A DNA stretch of 64,000 nucleotides, from the NCBI RefSeq assembly GCF_022985175.1, contig NC_066873.1, forward strand, positions 7,254,636 to 7,318,635. Reading direction: 5' to 3'. The first letter of the stretch is position 1, and the number at the start of each line of letters is the position of its first letter. The stretch is from Labeo rohita (Eukaryota > Chordata > Actinopteri > Cypriniformes > Cyprinidae). Positions 1-11,781 of the stretch are shown here, in pieces. The notes under the pieces are model-generated. The model did not search any database. It worked only from the letters and a program-made list of their open reading frames with translations, and was not told the origin of the DNA. The translations under genes were made by a program, and so were the position numbers.

Positions 1-1320
1 ATTTTTTGTGGTAAAATGGGCTCGGGAGACAACGGGCATTCAGATTGGTCAAAAACGCGGGACAAAGCATCAGGTTTGATGTTCTTGGAACCTGGACGGT
101 AAGAAATGGAAAAATTAAAGCGACCGAAAAATAAAGCCCACCGAGCCTGCCTAGAGTTTAACCTCTTAGCAGACCTGATATACTCAAGGCTCTTATGGTC
201 AGTCCAGACGATAAAAGGCACCCCCGAACCTTCCAATCAATGGCGTTATTCCTCCAAAGCAAGCTTGATTGCCAACAACTCCCTATTACCAATGTCGTAA
301 TTGCGTTCGGCAGGTGATAAACAATGAGAAAAATACGCGCAGGGATGCATCTTGCCGTCCGCGGAAGAGCGCTGGGAAAGAACCGCGCCAACCCCCACCT
401 CTGATGCGACCTCCACCACAAACTGACGGAAGGATCACCAAGAATGGGAGCTGAAACAAAAGCCTTTAGTTTGGAAAATGCTGCAGGGCCTGAATGTCGT
501 TTTGGTGGAGGTCAAGGCAGTCTGGCAGTTGGCCAATGAAACGGTAAAAATTGGCAAAGCCTGAACTCTTGTCTGGAGTTGGATCCATGAACTTTGCATC
601 CATGCGCACTCCCTCAGACGACACGATATATCCTAAAAAGGGAACAGACTGTGCATGAAAAACGCATATCTCCGCCTTGACATAAAGCCCATTCTCTAGC
701 AGCCTCTGAAGCACTCACCTGACGTGCTGAACATGTTCCTGGAGAGAACGAAAAAAAATCAATATGTCATCCAGGTAGACATATATGAACTGATCGATCA
801 TGTCTTTCAGCACGTCATTAACCAGTGCCTGGAAGACCGAAGGGGCGTTGGACAACCCAAACGGCATAACAAGATATTCAAAGTGCCCCCTGGGGGTATT
901 AAAAGCGGTCTTCCATTTATCCCCCTCCCTTATGCTAACCAAATGATAGGCGTTACGAAGATCCAACTTTGTGAAAAAGGAAGCACCCTGCAGTCGTTCG
1001 AAAGACATCAGCGGCAAAGGATAAGTATTCTTTACCGTGATGCTGTTCAGCCCCCGATAGTCAATGCAAGGACGCAGGGAACCATCTTTCTTTTCCACAA
1101 AGAAGAACCCTGCACCAGCCGGAGAAGAGGAAGGACGGATGATCTTAGCTGCCAGAGAATCAGAAATATATTTCTCCATGGCCTCCCTTTCCGGAGGGGA
1201 AAGCGAGTATAACCTGCCCTTAGGCGGAGACGTACCTGACAATAAATCTATCGCACAGTCATAGGGACGATGTGGAGGAAGGGAAGCAGCTCGAGACTTA
1301 CTGAACACTCCCTTCAGGTC
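1..1320 (-). pseudogene. Ty3/gypsy pol fragment (RT and RNase H), broken
   Basis: Reads on the minus strand as the reverse transcriptase to RNase H part of a Ty3/gypsy polyprotein. The stretch 715-1320 is open and carries the RT start (KKDGSLRPCIDYRGLN), the LDLRNAYH motif, and the catalytic YLDD box (FIYVYLDDILIF). 466-714 continues with the FLGYIVS connection segment, but a deletion has removed the usual resolvase-like QRFLGFANFYR region. RNase H follows in a shifted frame around 158-421. The fragment aligns along its length with the better preserved gypsy copy near 51035-52440, so both belong to one family. The left end is cut by the window; on the right, homology stops near 1320. Several frameshifts mean it cannot make a working protein. 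Confidence 0.93.
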
Positions 1321-1597
1321 AAGAAAGCAAGCACGGAGAAAGCAACAGGCGGGTGAAACGATCCGTTGCTGAACATGCAATCCACAAGTGGTTCGGCTAG
1401 ATCCACAGAGGCTGAACATCCACACGGAAAAAGAAGCAATTCCTGGAACAAGAAACACTGGAGAGGACAACGACAAGACATGAGCGAACAACGATCTGAC
1501 AACAAACACAGCAAACGCGGGACAGATATAAGCGGCGGTAATGAGCAACAGGTGCAGCTGCACTGATTAGCTCCCAGCACCAGGGTTGCTGGGCAAA
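1321..1597. other. unassigned segment between gypsy and transposon
   Basis: The frames that run through this stretch are only extensions of the gypsy RT frame and carry no recognisable motif. The ending near 1545-1597 (AGGTGCAGCTGCACTGATT) resembles retroelement LTR/UTR composition, but no second copy exists in the window to test that. Confidence 0.35.
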
Positions 1598-2646
1598 TGT
1601 ATCCACAATGAGGGTTACTGTTGGTGGTATGGTTCGTGAGAACAACCTCATCAGACTCCGGGAGATCAGAGACAAAGTCATTGCCGATAATGTCAACTTT
1701 GAGGGCATTGATGTCAGCTTGGCCACAATAGACCGAGTTCTCTGGCGCCAAAAGATGTGGATGAAACAGGTCTATAGGGTTCCCTTTGAGCGCAACTCTG
1801 CGCGACACAAAGACCTACGTTACGAGTATGTGCAAGTAAGTATACATCCATGTTCACAGTACAGTTAGTGGACATACTGTGTTGCTCAGTGGCCTACATT
1901 ACTTCTGGACAATACTGTGCTACCTGATTGACTGTTGTTCTGAACACCTGTTCACTTTCACATTTTCACAGAGGATATTACAGTTGGACGCGATTGCCAG
2001 ACCTCATGAGTACCTCTTCCTGGATGAGGCTGGCTTCAACCTGCAGAAACGAAGGCAAAGAGGCCGTAACATCATTTGCCAAAGAGCCATCACTGAGGTT
2101 CCTGGCCAACGGGGGGGTAATATTACTCTTTGTGCGGCCATGGGTTCGGAGGGGCTTGTCCACCGGCATGCTGTCCTTGGGTCTTACAACACCCAACGTC
2201 TCCTCACCTTCCTAGAGGAACTAAGAGACATCCTCCTGGACCGCCAACAACACCATCCTGGGCCCGCACATCACATTTATGTGATCATTTGGGACATTGT
2301 CCGCTTCCACAGAACAAACCAAATCAGAGAGTGGTTCACCACCAACAGTAACCAGTTTTTAAACGTCTGTCTGCCACCCTACTCCCCTTTCCTGAACCCT
2401 ATAGAGGAGTTCTTCTCATCGTGGAGATGGAAGGTTTATGACAGACAACCATACACTAGAGAGAACCTCCTAAGGGCAATGGAGCTGGCCTGTGTTGACA
2501 TCCCAGTGGAGGCCTTCCAAGGATGGATTCGCCATTCCAGGGCGTTTTTCCCGCGGTGCCTGGCAAGAGACAATATAGCCTGCGATGTGGATGAGGTGAT
2601 GTGGCCCGATGCAGCTGATTGTGGTGTGTGTGTGTGGTGTGAATAA
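1598..2646 (+). pseudogene. DD36E transposase, exons 2 and 3 only
   Basis: This encodes the C-terminal two thirds of a DDE transposase of the IS630/Tc1/mariner superfamily, which cuts and pastes the element at TA sites. Exon 2 (1598-1835) ends at a CAA|GTAAGT donor; the intron is 1836-1971; exon 3 (1972-2646) follows a TTTTCACAG acceptor in the same phase. The catalytic triad is visible: FLDEAGFN, then IIWDIVRFH, then NPIEEFFSSW, with 36 residues between the second D and the E. Exon 3 is fully open and ends EVMWPDAADCGVCVWCE with TAA. The N-terminal helix-turn-helix exon is missing, so the gene is 5'-truncated. This copy lacks the premature stop carried by copy 2. Confidence 0.85.
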
Positions 2647-3114
2647 AGTAAATAAAAAAACTTCACACCCTGATCATGTTTTCAAGAGTACTGTTGTGTG
2701 CAATAGATTCTGTTTTTGCATTGAGTTGTGTTACAGTAGTGTACATGCAGTATTTTCTATGGATTTATACTCTTCATATGAAACTCACAAATCTAAATGC
2801 CTAATCCTCTGCAGAGATCTAAGAAGATCCGTTACTGTAAAGTTTCTAAAAATATGCATTGGCAGTTATGAAACAAAGAACCTTCTCACAAATTGAGCAT
2901 TGTGTTTTCAATTGTTTTGCTGTAGTGTGTAATGATGTGTATAGTGTTTACATTTTTGAAAGCTTCAAGCTGCTCTTTTGGTGTGAAAGTTTGAGTTTTG
3001 AAGTGAAAAGTTGTGGTTGTGTTTATGTAGCTTTAGAAAAGGGTGTTGTGTTTAGACATTGGGGAACATGGAGGAAACGTTTGTGAAATGTGTTTTAGCA
3101 TTTGAGAAAAACTG
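1598..3114 (+). mobile_element. Tc1/mariner-superfamily transposon, copy 1, 5'-truncated
   Basis: The sequence matches, in reverse orientation, the interior and right end of the fuller copy at 13287-16727, with only scattered differences. The right end finishes GAGAAAAACTG followed by TA (3115-3116), the expected target dinucleotide of this superfamily. The left part, including exon 1 and the left inverted repeat, is absent: homology starts abruptly at 1598 next to the gypsy fragment. The 3' non-coding region 2647-3114 is retained. Confidence 0.88.
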
Positions 3115-3455
3115 TAACTCATTCTTTAAACCAAAGTTAGCAAAAAAGCATTACAATTAAACAGTAAGCGAATTAGTAAGTTATCAAAGGTTCTCGCACA
3201 TCTCGCTGCTTACGTTAACCTCTTTAACAGCACCGTTCAGAGTTTACGTGACAGTTTACATCCTCTGTGAGCGGGATGACCGCGAGTTGCGAGACTTAAG
3301 TAACATTTCATTTCGGCGCCCCTGTTAACAGATGACTGCTTGTGCAAATTTGATTACATCATAAAATAATCATGAGAAAGTGTGCTGAACAACACGACGT
3401 TCCCATGAATCACAACTGTTGTCAATGAAGTGTGTAATTATCACCGTAGGAACCC
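3115..3455. other. intergenic, no gene seen
   Basis: This stretch has no convincing frame or known motif. It lies between the transposon end and the first arm of the foldback element and may include outer parts of that element not matched on the other side. Confidence 0.4.
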
Positions 3456-3776
3456 AGAGATTTTTCCGCCTATAGCCGCTATGAGACCGATATAAAGTTG
3501 GTTCGACGTTTGACGTTGGATGTTAGACAGATATTCAGCCGCAAAAAACTTCAATACATTCTTAGTGAATGAGTACAATTGCATACAAAATGGCTTATCT
3601 GAAAAGCATTAGAAGGTAGAACTGAACACACATCGCAGTTTATTTGTTTTAATCCTCATCGATATGTTGCAACGCATAAATGCTTTAGCAGCAGCGAGCT
3701 TGCGTTTAGGTCAGCTAGGGACCGTCTACAAAGTACATGTGAAAGGATAAAACGATTAATGGTTTTCCTTCTGAAT

Positions 3777-3809
<33 letters not shown>

Positions 3810-4443
3810 TTAACAAAACAAGAGCAATTTGTGCACCAATGTGATAAAGCTATAAAGACAAACACTTATAACGCTCACTTGCATTTAAATAAGAAATACT
3901 GTAAACAAGATATGTGATTGCGGTTATATATTATTACTATTATTAAATAAATAAAATGAATAAAAGCAAAACAATATTAAATATCATTATCATTCCATAC
4001 TCCAGTGGTTATGCAGTAGGCTTATTCCAGGTCCTTCTGAGAACATTTTAATGTTCATTGTATTCACAGAACTATGACACCAAAAAGTTGTTATTGAAAT
4101 AAACCAATAAATAAATTAATTTAAAATAAATACACTTGTGTATCACCTTCATGGTGTGTGTCTTGTTTCTCTATTTATAAGAACATTTTTATATTTGTTT
4201 TAGTCACAGAACTATAACAGAACACATGCTTTTGAAATTCAACAATTTAGTCAAAGCTGGCAAAAGTGTTGTTTTGCCGTTGCATTGACTTGAATTTAAA
4301 AATCAATCTAAAAAAAAAAAAAAAAAAAAGAAAAAATATATATTTATGACACTGGTTTTATATCACCACTTTAAAGGGTGTGTCTTGTTACAGATTAGCA
4401 CACATTTTGGTGGTGGTTTTAGCCACAGAACTATAATAGAACA

Positions 4444-5973
4444 ACCCAGCTAGGAATGTTATTGTTGTAAGAATACTCGGAGAACATTATGTTCTGGTAA
4501 TATTTTCAGTGGCAAGTTTTATTTTAGTTCCCAGAATATTCTCATAAAAGGTAGAATAACATTCTCTAAAAACATTTTACAAATGTTTATTAATAACAAC
4601 ATTATCCTCTAACATTTTAATAGATTTAAGTGGGAAGCTTCACACTGGATATTGGATGTGGACTCAAATGATGCTCAGAAGTCAAATTTAGGAAAGTAAA
4701 ATTTAGGAAAGTAAAAACCCAACCTTTATTTACACAAGGTCTTACTGAGTTTAACAGAGGTTTAAATGTCGATGTCCATTTGAAAGTAATAGTTTGGTTT
4801 GATGTCACCATTATGGTGAGAAGTGTTTGCTTTAGTTGAGCAAAACTGACTCCTGACTTTTCAACATTTTTCTTTATCTGCTGTAGTTGTGTTTATTATG
4901 GCAAAAACAGCATGAAAGAAGTGGTCAGCTGATGGTCATCTATGATGATAGTGACATGGTGATCTGATTTCATCTAAAGTAACTTCATTGCACATTGTAG
5001 CAACTCAATAGTTCTGAAAGCTGATATTTAGCAGAATTTTAATTATAAAATTTTTAAGTTTTAAAACTGATTAAGTTTCTTTGACACAAACATGAAGTAT
5101 CAGTGTATGAATCTCAACAATGGTGACTTGCTGCAATGTATTATGGCTGCATCATACAAAACTCATCTAGGGCTCCCAGAATGCATTGCGGCATGAAGCA
5201 TGTCACCACTGTTGAGATTCATACAGTGATTCTTGATGTTTGTGTCTGTCGAAGCACTCAGTAGTTTAAAATGATTTCTGAACAGTGTGTTAAAAAAAAA
5301 AAAAAAAACTGGTAGAAATTGATTAGAACATTGCTGGATTTTACACCGTTGAAGCACATTACTACAGTCACTAATATGAATTTAATAATGTAGATTAGAC
5401 TCCAGATGTGATCAGATCACTACATGATGATTAACATCAGCAAATAATCAACATCACTTGACCAGTTTTTCTTGTGGTTCTTGCCATGACAAATACAGTT
5501 CCAACTGCTAGAGAAAAGATTGAAAAGAGTCAAATTGCCCAACTAAAGCAAACGCTTCTCACCATAATGGTGACATCAAACCAAACCATTACTTTCAATC
5601 AACATCCAGACCTCTGTTAATTTCAATAAAAACTTGTGTAAATGTATGCCAGAAAAAATGCCAATCTGGTTTCTAATAAGTGAAGCTGGTAATGCTGTTT
5701 TTGGAATTATTTAAAGATGCTGGAGCTTGATTTCAAACAAAGGTTGGGTTTTCACTTTCAACCAAAATGTGACATCTGAGCAATTTAAGTCCACATCTTG
5801 TGTGGTGGGAATCTTTATTAGAATGTTAGAGGATACTGTTCTTACAATGTTATCAATAAACATTTGTGGAATGTTTTTAGAGAATGTGATCCTTTTAGGA
5901 GAGAATATTATGGGAACTAAAATAAAACTTGCCGCTGAAAACATTCCCAGAATATGAAATATTTCTAGCTGGG
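4444..5973. mobile_element. nested palindromic element, 1.5 kb
   Basis: The ends are inverted copies of CCCAGCTAG, and the interior folds back almost end to end. 4445-4620 pairs with 5800-5970, 4626-4860 with 5530-5770, and 5095-5140 with 5190-5235, with an axis near 5165. It splits the left arm of the larger foldback element inside a sentence (GAACTATAATAGAAC ... ACATACTATT) that the right arm preserves almost uninterrupted. A possible 3-bp target duplication ACA is at 4441-4443 and 5974-5976. No protein is encoded. Confidence 0.72.
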
Positions 5974-6536
5974 ACATACTATTAAAAATAAAAGCAATAC
6001 ATAATTTAGTTAAAAAAAATACAATCTTCTATCTCAGGTTTAAAGGCTGTGTCTCCTTACAGATTTAATAAAACATTTTTTGCAGTAGTTTTCATTGTCA
6101 AAAGTGATGCAGAAGTCACGCTATTGACATTTAAAAATCACTTGTGAAACCTTCCAAAGAGTGTCCTGTATTACTGCCCCCTAGAGGAACATACTGCTGT
6201 TTTGACTTTTGAGTTTGACATTCAAACATATAAATTAATTTAAAATCAATACAGTCTTCTGTTTCAACTTTAAAAGGTGTGTCTTGTTTCTGATTCTCAA
6301 ATGCACATTTCAGTTCAGGTTTTACTGTCATATGTCATTTGGGACACATGCTATTAAATTAAAATTTAAATCTGTCAGTACATTAATTTAATTGCATGCA
6401 GTTTTCCATTACAACTTTAAAAGCTGTGTCTTGTTACTGGTTTCTAGAAGAATATTTTAATGTTGTTTTCAGTCACAGAATTATAAGAGAACACATGCAA
6501 CTCAAACTGAATTTCCAATTCAATACCTCAGTTAGA

Positions 6537-6538
<2 letters not shown>

Positions 6539-6576
<38 letters not shown>

Positions 6577-7368
6577 AATTCAAGGGTCTGTTTTGTTTCT
6601 TTAATAACACTATTTTTTTCTGTTTGTTTTGTTTTTGTTTTTTGAGAAAAAAAAAAACAGTCCATATATAGTATATTATTTTATTGATATATAATACATC
6701 AATTATCATATGAGTCTGGAACAATACAAATTATGATGTAGCTAAATACAATGTAGCTCTAGATATAAATAAACATACATACATAAATATTTCATTATGC
6801 ATTACCACCACCTAAATAGTACAGTCTAGCACTCTTAAGAAAGGCAGTATATTATTCTAGGTTTTTTTTTTTTTTTTTTTTTTTTTAAAGATACTTTGAG
6901 TAAAATATTGAGGACGGTCCCATATGTTATTTCAGTGATATGTAATATAGAAAATTTATTCAAACAGGAAATGATACTGCTCAATGAACACTGATATTAA
7001 AAAAACATTACAGAAGGTATTTAAACAGCAAAAATCATGTTTAATAATTACAATAATTGGATGACTGCAACTGACAACCGTGAAAAAATGAAAATTATTG
7101 AAAAAAAAATGTTTTAATTAATTAATTAATTAATTAATTAATTAATGTATTTATTTGTTTATTTAAATCGTTTATTTTGGAGTGTAACGTTTAAATTTTT
7201 TGATTCTAAGTAACAGTTGGTAAACGATAAATAAATATAAACATTTGCTCGCTGTCATAGAGTACAAAGGGTCAATTTGACTCCACTACTGGGACTTAAT
7301 CTGACTTACAGTCCTATGAAGAGACAGTTGTGGTCAAAAGTTTTTATTTTTTTTTTTTTTTTTTTTTA
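6539..7368. repeat. poly(A), poly(T) and (AATT)n tracts at the palindrome centre
   Basis: A long A run (6539-6575), T runs (6864-6886 and 7349-7368) and an AATT repeat (7110-7145) lie around the axis of the foldback element. The surrounding 6580-7650 shows no gene. Short frames here are artefacts of the homopolymers. Confidence 0.8.
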
Positions 7369-8019
7369 AGAACTGTTCTAAAGTCCTAAAGTAAGACATT
7401 TTGCATCAAAGATGTTTACATATAGTCCACAAGACTATACTAACAGATGAAATACGTCAGAAGCTTCAGAAAAAAAACCCTATATGTTTCCCAGAAGACA
7501 AAATTACTACAATTTACCCAAAGAGTTTGTGAGACCTGGAGATGTTTTCTGAAGAATAGTGGACAGTTTAACTGCTCAAGACATACAAAGGGAAAAAAAG
7601 GAATTTACAGGATTTTTTTAATGTTTAATTCAATAGCATGTGTTCTGAATGACATATGACAGTAAAACCTGAACTGAAATGTTTATTTGGGAATCAGAAA
7701 CAAGTCACACCTTTTGAAGTTGAAATAGAAAACTGTATTGATTTTAAATAAATTTATAAGTTTGAATGTCAAACTCAGTCAAAACAGCAGTATGTTCCTC
7801 TAGGGGGCAGTAATACAGGACACTCTTAGGAAGGTTTCACCAGTGATTTTTAAATGTCAATAGCGTGACTTCTGCATCACTTCTGACAATGAAAACTACT
7901 GCAAAATGTTCTTTAGGAAATCTGTGACAAGACACAGCCTTTAAAGCTGAGATAGAAGCTTGTATTTATTTTACCTAAATTACGTATTGCTTTCATTTTC
8001 AATAGTATGTGTTTTATTA

Positions 8020-8117
8020 CCCACTGAGCACTGTACGTCCAAACGACGTCATTTCAACGTCTTTGTCGGAATATAGACATGATCTGCACGTCGGGTGGAC
8101 GTCTCATGTTTGTTGGG
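8020..8117. mobile_element. 98-bp MITE-like insertion
   Basis: The segment runs from CCCACTGAGCACTGTACGTC to ATGTTTGTTGGG and is flanked by TA on both sides. The opposite arm of the foldback element lacks it, which shows it arrived later. It contains the motif ACGACGTCATTTCAACGTC, a repeat style I associate with dispersed fish sequences; the family is not identified. Confidence 0.5.
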
Positions 8118-8136
8118 TATAGTTTGTGGCTAAAAC

Positions 8137-9500
8137 CACCACCAAAATGTTCTTATAGGAATCAGAAACAAGACACATTCTTTGAAGTTAAGATGGAAGA
8201 GCGTATGTACTTTACATTGATTGACCTACTCGTTGATATTTCAATATCATGTGGTGTGTTATAGTTTTGTGAATAAAACCAACGTTTAAATGTTCGTCTA
8301 TGAACCAGTAACAAGACACAGCCTTTGATATTGAGATGGAATACTGTATGTTTCAAAAATGAATGTGTTAACAGATTAAAATTTAATTCAATAGCATGTA
8401 TCCTGATTTACACATGACAGTAAAACTTGCATGGAAATGCTCTTTTAGGCCCAAGGAACAAGACAGCCTTTGCAGTTGAGACGGAAAACTGTATGCATTT
8501 TAAATGAATTTATTTAAATAGTTTGAATGTCAAACTCAGTCAAAACAACAGTATGTTCCTCTAGTGGGCAGTAATACAGGAGACTCTTTGGAAGGTTTTG
8601 CAAGTGATTTTTAAATGTCAATAGCGTGACTTCTGCATCACTTTTGACAATGAAAACTACTGCAAAATATTTGTTATGAAATTTGTAACAAGACACAACC
8701 ACCATCAAAATGTTCTTATAGGAATCAGAAGACACATTCTTTGAAGTTAAGATGGAAGAGCGTATGTACTTTACATTGATTGACCTACTCGTTGATATTT
8801 CAATATCATGTGCTGTGTTATAGTTTTGTGAATAAAACCAACATTTAAATGTTCGTCTATGAACCAGTAACAAGACACAGCCTTTGATATTGAGATGGAA
8901 TACTGTCCCCCGGTTTCACAGACAAGGCTTAAGCCTAGTCCCAGACTAAAATGTAATTCTAAGCTGTTTCAACTGAAAGAAACTTACACAGACTGATCTT
9001 TAAAAATATCAGTGCCTTTGTTTTGTTTCAAGATGCACCCCAGTAATGTTTTTTCTAAGGCATGTTAATGAAAATTACTTAAATGTCCTTATTGAACTAT
9101 GGCCTAATCCTGGCTTAGTCTAAACCCTGTCTGTGAAACCAGGCCTGTATGTTTAAAAAATGAATGTGTTAACAGATTAAAATTTAATTCAATAGCGTAC
9201 ATCCTGATTTACATTTGATAGTGAAAGATGGCTGTAAATATTGTTCTTTGAACAAGTAACAAGACACACCACCTGGAGTTCACATGTCAAACTGTGTGCA
9301 TTCTAAAATTAATTTATTTAAACTTCTGAATGTCAAATTTGGTCAAAACAAGTTCAGTATCTTCCTCTAGGGGGCGGTAAACTGCACAATCTTTGTCATG
9401 CTTTACAAGCTTTTTCTCAATGGTTTCATTTCAATAACTTTTGTTGTGCTATAGATCTGTGAATAAAACATATATCTAATGTTCTTTTATGAACCAGTAA
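8137..9500. repeat. tandemly duplicated block in right arm of foldback element
   Basis: The stretch 8137-8345 recurs almost unchanged at 8699-8906, and the following 8346-8640 recurs more loosely at 9146-9410 once the MITE at 8907-9145 is discounted. A third, older relative lies at 7620-7960. The repeated unit is about 560 bp and carries GAATCAGAAACAAGACACA and CCTCTAGNGGGC motifs. Confidence 0.7.
8907..9145. mobile_element. 239-bp MITE with GGTTTCACAGACA inverted repeats
   Basis: It begins CCCCCGGTTTCACAGACAAG and ends CTGTCTGTGAAACCAGGCC, good terminal inverted repeats. The sister block at 8340-8350 reads GGAATACTGTATGTTT without it, so the empty site is visible and the target duplication is TGT (possibly CTGT). 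It has no coding capacity. Confidence 0.82.
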
Positions 9501-9860
9501 TAAGACACACCCCTTAAATTTGAGTTTTATTTTCTATACATTTCACAAGTGAAGCATTTAGATGAAATAATTGTACTTTTTGCTCTTCGTTTTGCACTTT
9601 GCAGACAGTCCCTATCCTGCACCATTACATTATAAGCTCTATCAGTTACAATACCTTAAGGCAGATTAAAACAAATAAAACATATTGTGTGTTCTCTTCT
9701 ACATTTGGAAACAGTTAGAATGCAGTATGTTTTTGTCATTGTGCTCAATCGGTAAAGAACTATTGAAGATTTCCAAGGCTGAATCTCTGACAAATGCCAA
9801 ACGTCAAACATCGAACCAACTTTATATCGGTCGCTATGAGGCCGGGGAATGTGTGAAATC

Positions 9861-10944
9861 CTCCCGCGACCGCGCTGCTTAAACCCGGCACAAGTCTCCC
9901 TCACGCCCCGCGGACGAAGGATTCGTTAATCTGCGGGTACCGCGAATGTAGACACCTTAATACACTACTGCAGTTACCAAACATGAAAAATTAAAAGTGA
10001 AATAAATCTACCGCAGTTGAGAATCGTACTTATTGCTGCTCCCAAATGTCGACCGTTGAAGAAAATCCCGCCTCTGTAGATTTAAAATTTACAGCAATAT
10101 ACTGTACTTCTGAGTCAAACCACCACGTGATCCACGTGATCAGATTATGCTTTAAGCATTTCTTGTTAAAGATATTGTTTTTTTTTCTCCAAGTGTTTTT
10201 TAATTGCAGGTGATTGTTATCTATTATATAAAGACTGTGTTTGTTTAATTTATATTTTGTGTAAAAGTCTAATACCGAAACACTCGTTAAAAATAAAACA
10301 GCTTACTATATTTGGTCATACAACTATGGTGAATGTATTTCTTCAGACAATAATTTAATCTGATTTAAGTTCTATGCTGATTTTCAAGTGCTAGCTTGAT
10401 TTTATGCTATACTTTATACTACAATTTATTTAAGACTCTTCTCAGATATATTATCATTAACAACTAGAATAATTTAAGATGTATCATCTAGCCTACCTGA
10501 TTATGGTACTAAACTTACCTTGAATTGAACCTTACCTTTATGGAGCACATGAGATGCAGATAAAGTGAGATCTTGACCCTTAAGAAACTTAAATTAATGC
10601 AGTCATGTAACAGATTTGTTTCAAAGATAAAATTTAATGAATTGCTAATTATTACATTTGAAATAAAGAAAATGTAAAGCCTCTACAAATATTAGAAATT
10701 GTGAATATAAATAATTGGGAATCATGTAAAAAAACAAAACAAAAAAACAAAAAAACAAAATAAAAACACATTGCACATTGCACATTTCATTGATTTATTA
10801 TAACATTTATGTAGTTTTGTTCACTTGGCTGTTTCCTTATAAAAGTTCAGAAATTTGTCAAGTTTTTCATCACGTGTCTTTTTTAATTATATTAAAATTA
10901 TATTATCATTAACAACTAGAATAACTTAAGAGATATCATCTAGC
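9861..10944. other. AT-rich non-coding DNA with one 44-bp direct duplication
   Basis: No gene is seen. A 44-bp sequence beginning TATTATCATTAACAACTAG occurs at 10449-10492 and again at 10901-10944, directly before the minisatellite. An A/C-rich simple stretch lies at 10729-10765. Confidence 0.6.
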
Positions 10945-11720
10945 TAAACAAGCTTAACAAGCTAAAACCAGCCTGGCCAGGCTGGGAGACCAGCTAAAAC
11001 CAGCTACTTCCAGCTTAACCGGCTAAAACCAGCCTGACCAGGCTGGGAGACCCGCTAAAACCAGCTACTTCCAGCTAAAACCAGCTTCTTCCAGCTTAAC
11101 CAGCTAAAACCAGCCTGGCCAGGCTGGGAGACCAGCTAAAACCAGCTACTTCCAGCTTAACCAGCTAAAACCAGCCTGGCCAGGCTGGGAGACCAGCTAA
11201 AACCAGCTAATTCCAGCTACTGCCATCTTAACCAGCTAATTCCAGCTACTGCCAGCTTAACCAGCTAAAACCAGCCTGGCCAGGCTGGGAGACCAGCTAA
11301 AACCAGCTACTTCCAGCTTAACCAGCTACTTCCAGCTAAAACCAGCTACTTCCAGCTAAAACCAGCTACTTCCAGCTTAAACCAGCTAAAACCAGCTTGG
11401 CCAGGCTGGGAGACCAGCTGAGACCAGCTACTTCCAGCTAAGACCAGCTATTTCCATCTTAAACCAGCTACTTCCAGCTATTTCCGTCTTAAACCAGCTA
11501 AAACCAGCCTGGCCAGGCTGGGAGACCAGCTAAAACCAGCTACTTCCAGCTATAACCAGCCTGGCTGGGAGACCAGCTTGACCAGCTTGGCCAGGCTGGG
11601 AGACCAGCTAAAACCAGCTACTTCCAGCTTAAACCAGCTAAAACCAGCTACTTCCAGCTTAAACCAGCTAAAACCAGACAACCAGCTTAAACTGGTTTTA
11701 GCTGGTTTTTTCAGCAGGGA
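10945..11720. repeat. 61-bp minisatellite (CCAGCTAAAACCAGC)
   Basis: Tandem copies of a unit containing CCAGCCTGGCCAGGCTGGGA, ACCAGCTAAAACCAGC and TACTTCCAGCTTA recur about every 60-61 bp (for example starting 10970, 11030, 11111, 11172) with some shortened units. The right end breaks into the inverted motif ACTGGTTTTAGCTGG and TTTTTTCAGCAGGG, as seen at the termini of fish minisatellite-bearing DNA elements. Frames inside are artefacts. Confidence 0.9.
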
Positions 11721-11781
11721 GTGCAGTACAGTTCAGTCAAGGTGCTCAGACCAACACAGACATACCATTCAAAATATTTAC

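Larger units (their letters stand above)
3456..9860. mobile_element. large foldback (palindromic) element, about 6.4 kb
   Basis: The two halves are diverged inverted copies. 3465-3660 pairs with 9660-9860 (shared ACCGATATAAAGTTGGTTCG in opposite orientation). 3700-3760 pairs with about 9550-9610, 4375-4440 with 8110-8180, 5980-6050 with 7960-8020, and 6050-6336 with 7655-7960. The axis lies near 7000. No transposase frame is present. The arms are built from repeated blocks containing AACAAGACACA and CCTCTAGGGGGCAGTAATAC. The left arm is interrupted by another palindrome (4444-5973); the right arm contains a tandem duplication and two short MITEs. I cannot name the family, and target duplications are not visible. 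The arms are clear; the exact ends are approximate. Confidence 0.75.

Noticed and set aside
6396..6671. Lysine-rich frame at foldback centre
   Set aside because: Encoded by a poly(A) tract.
10945..11720. Possible CRISPR array
   Set aside because: Units are contiguous with degenerate copies and no unique spacers, in an obviously vertebrate context; it is a minisatellite.
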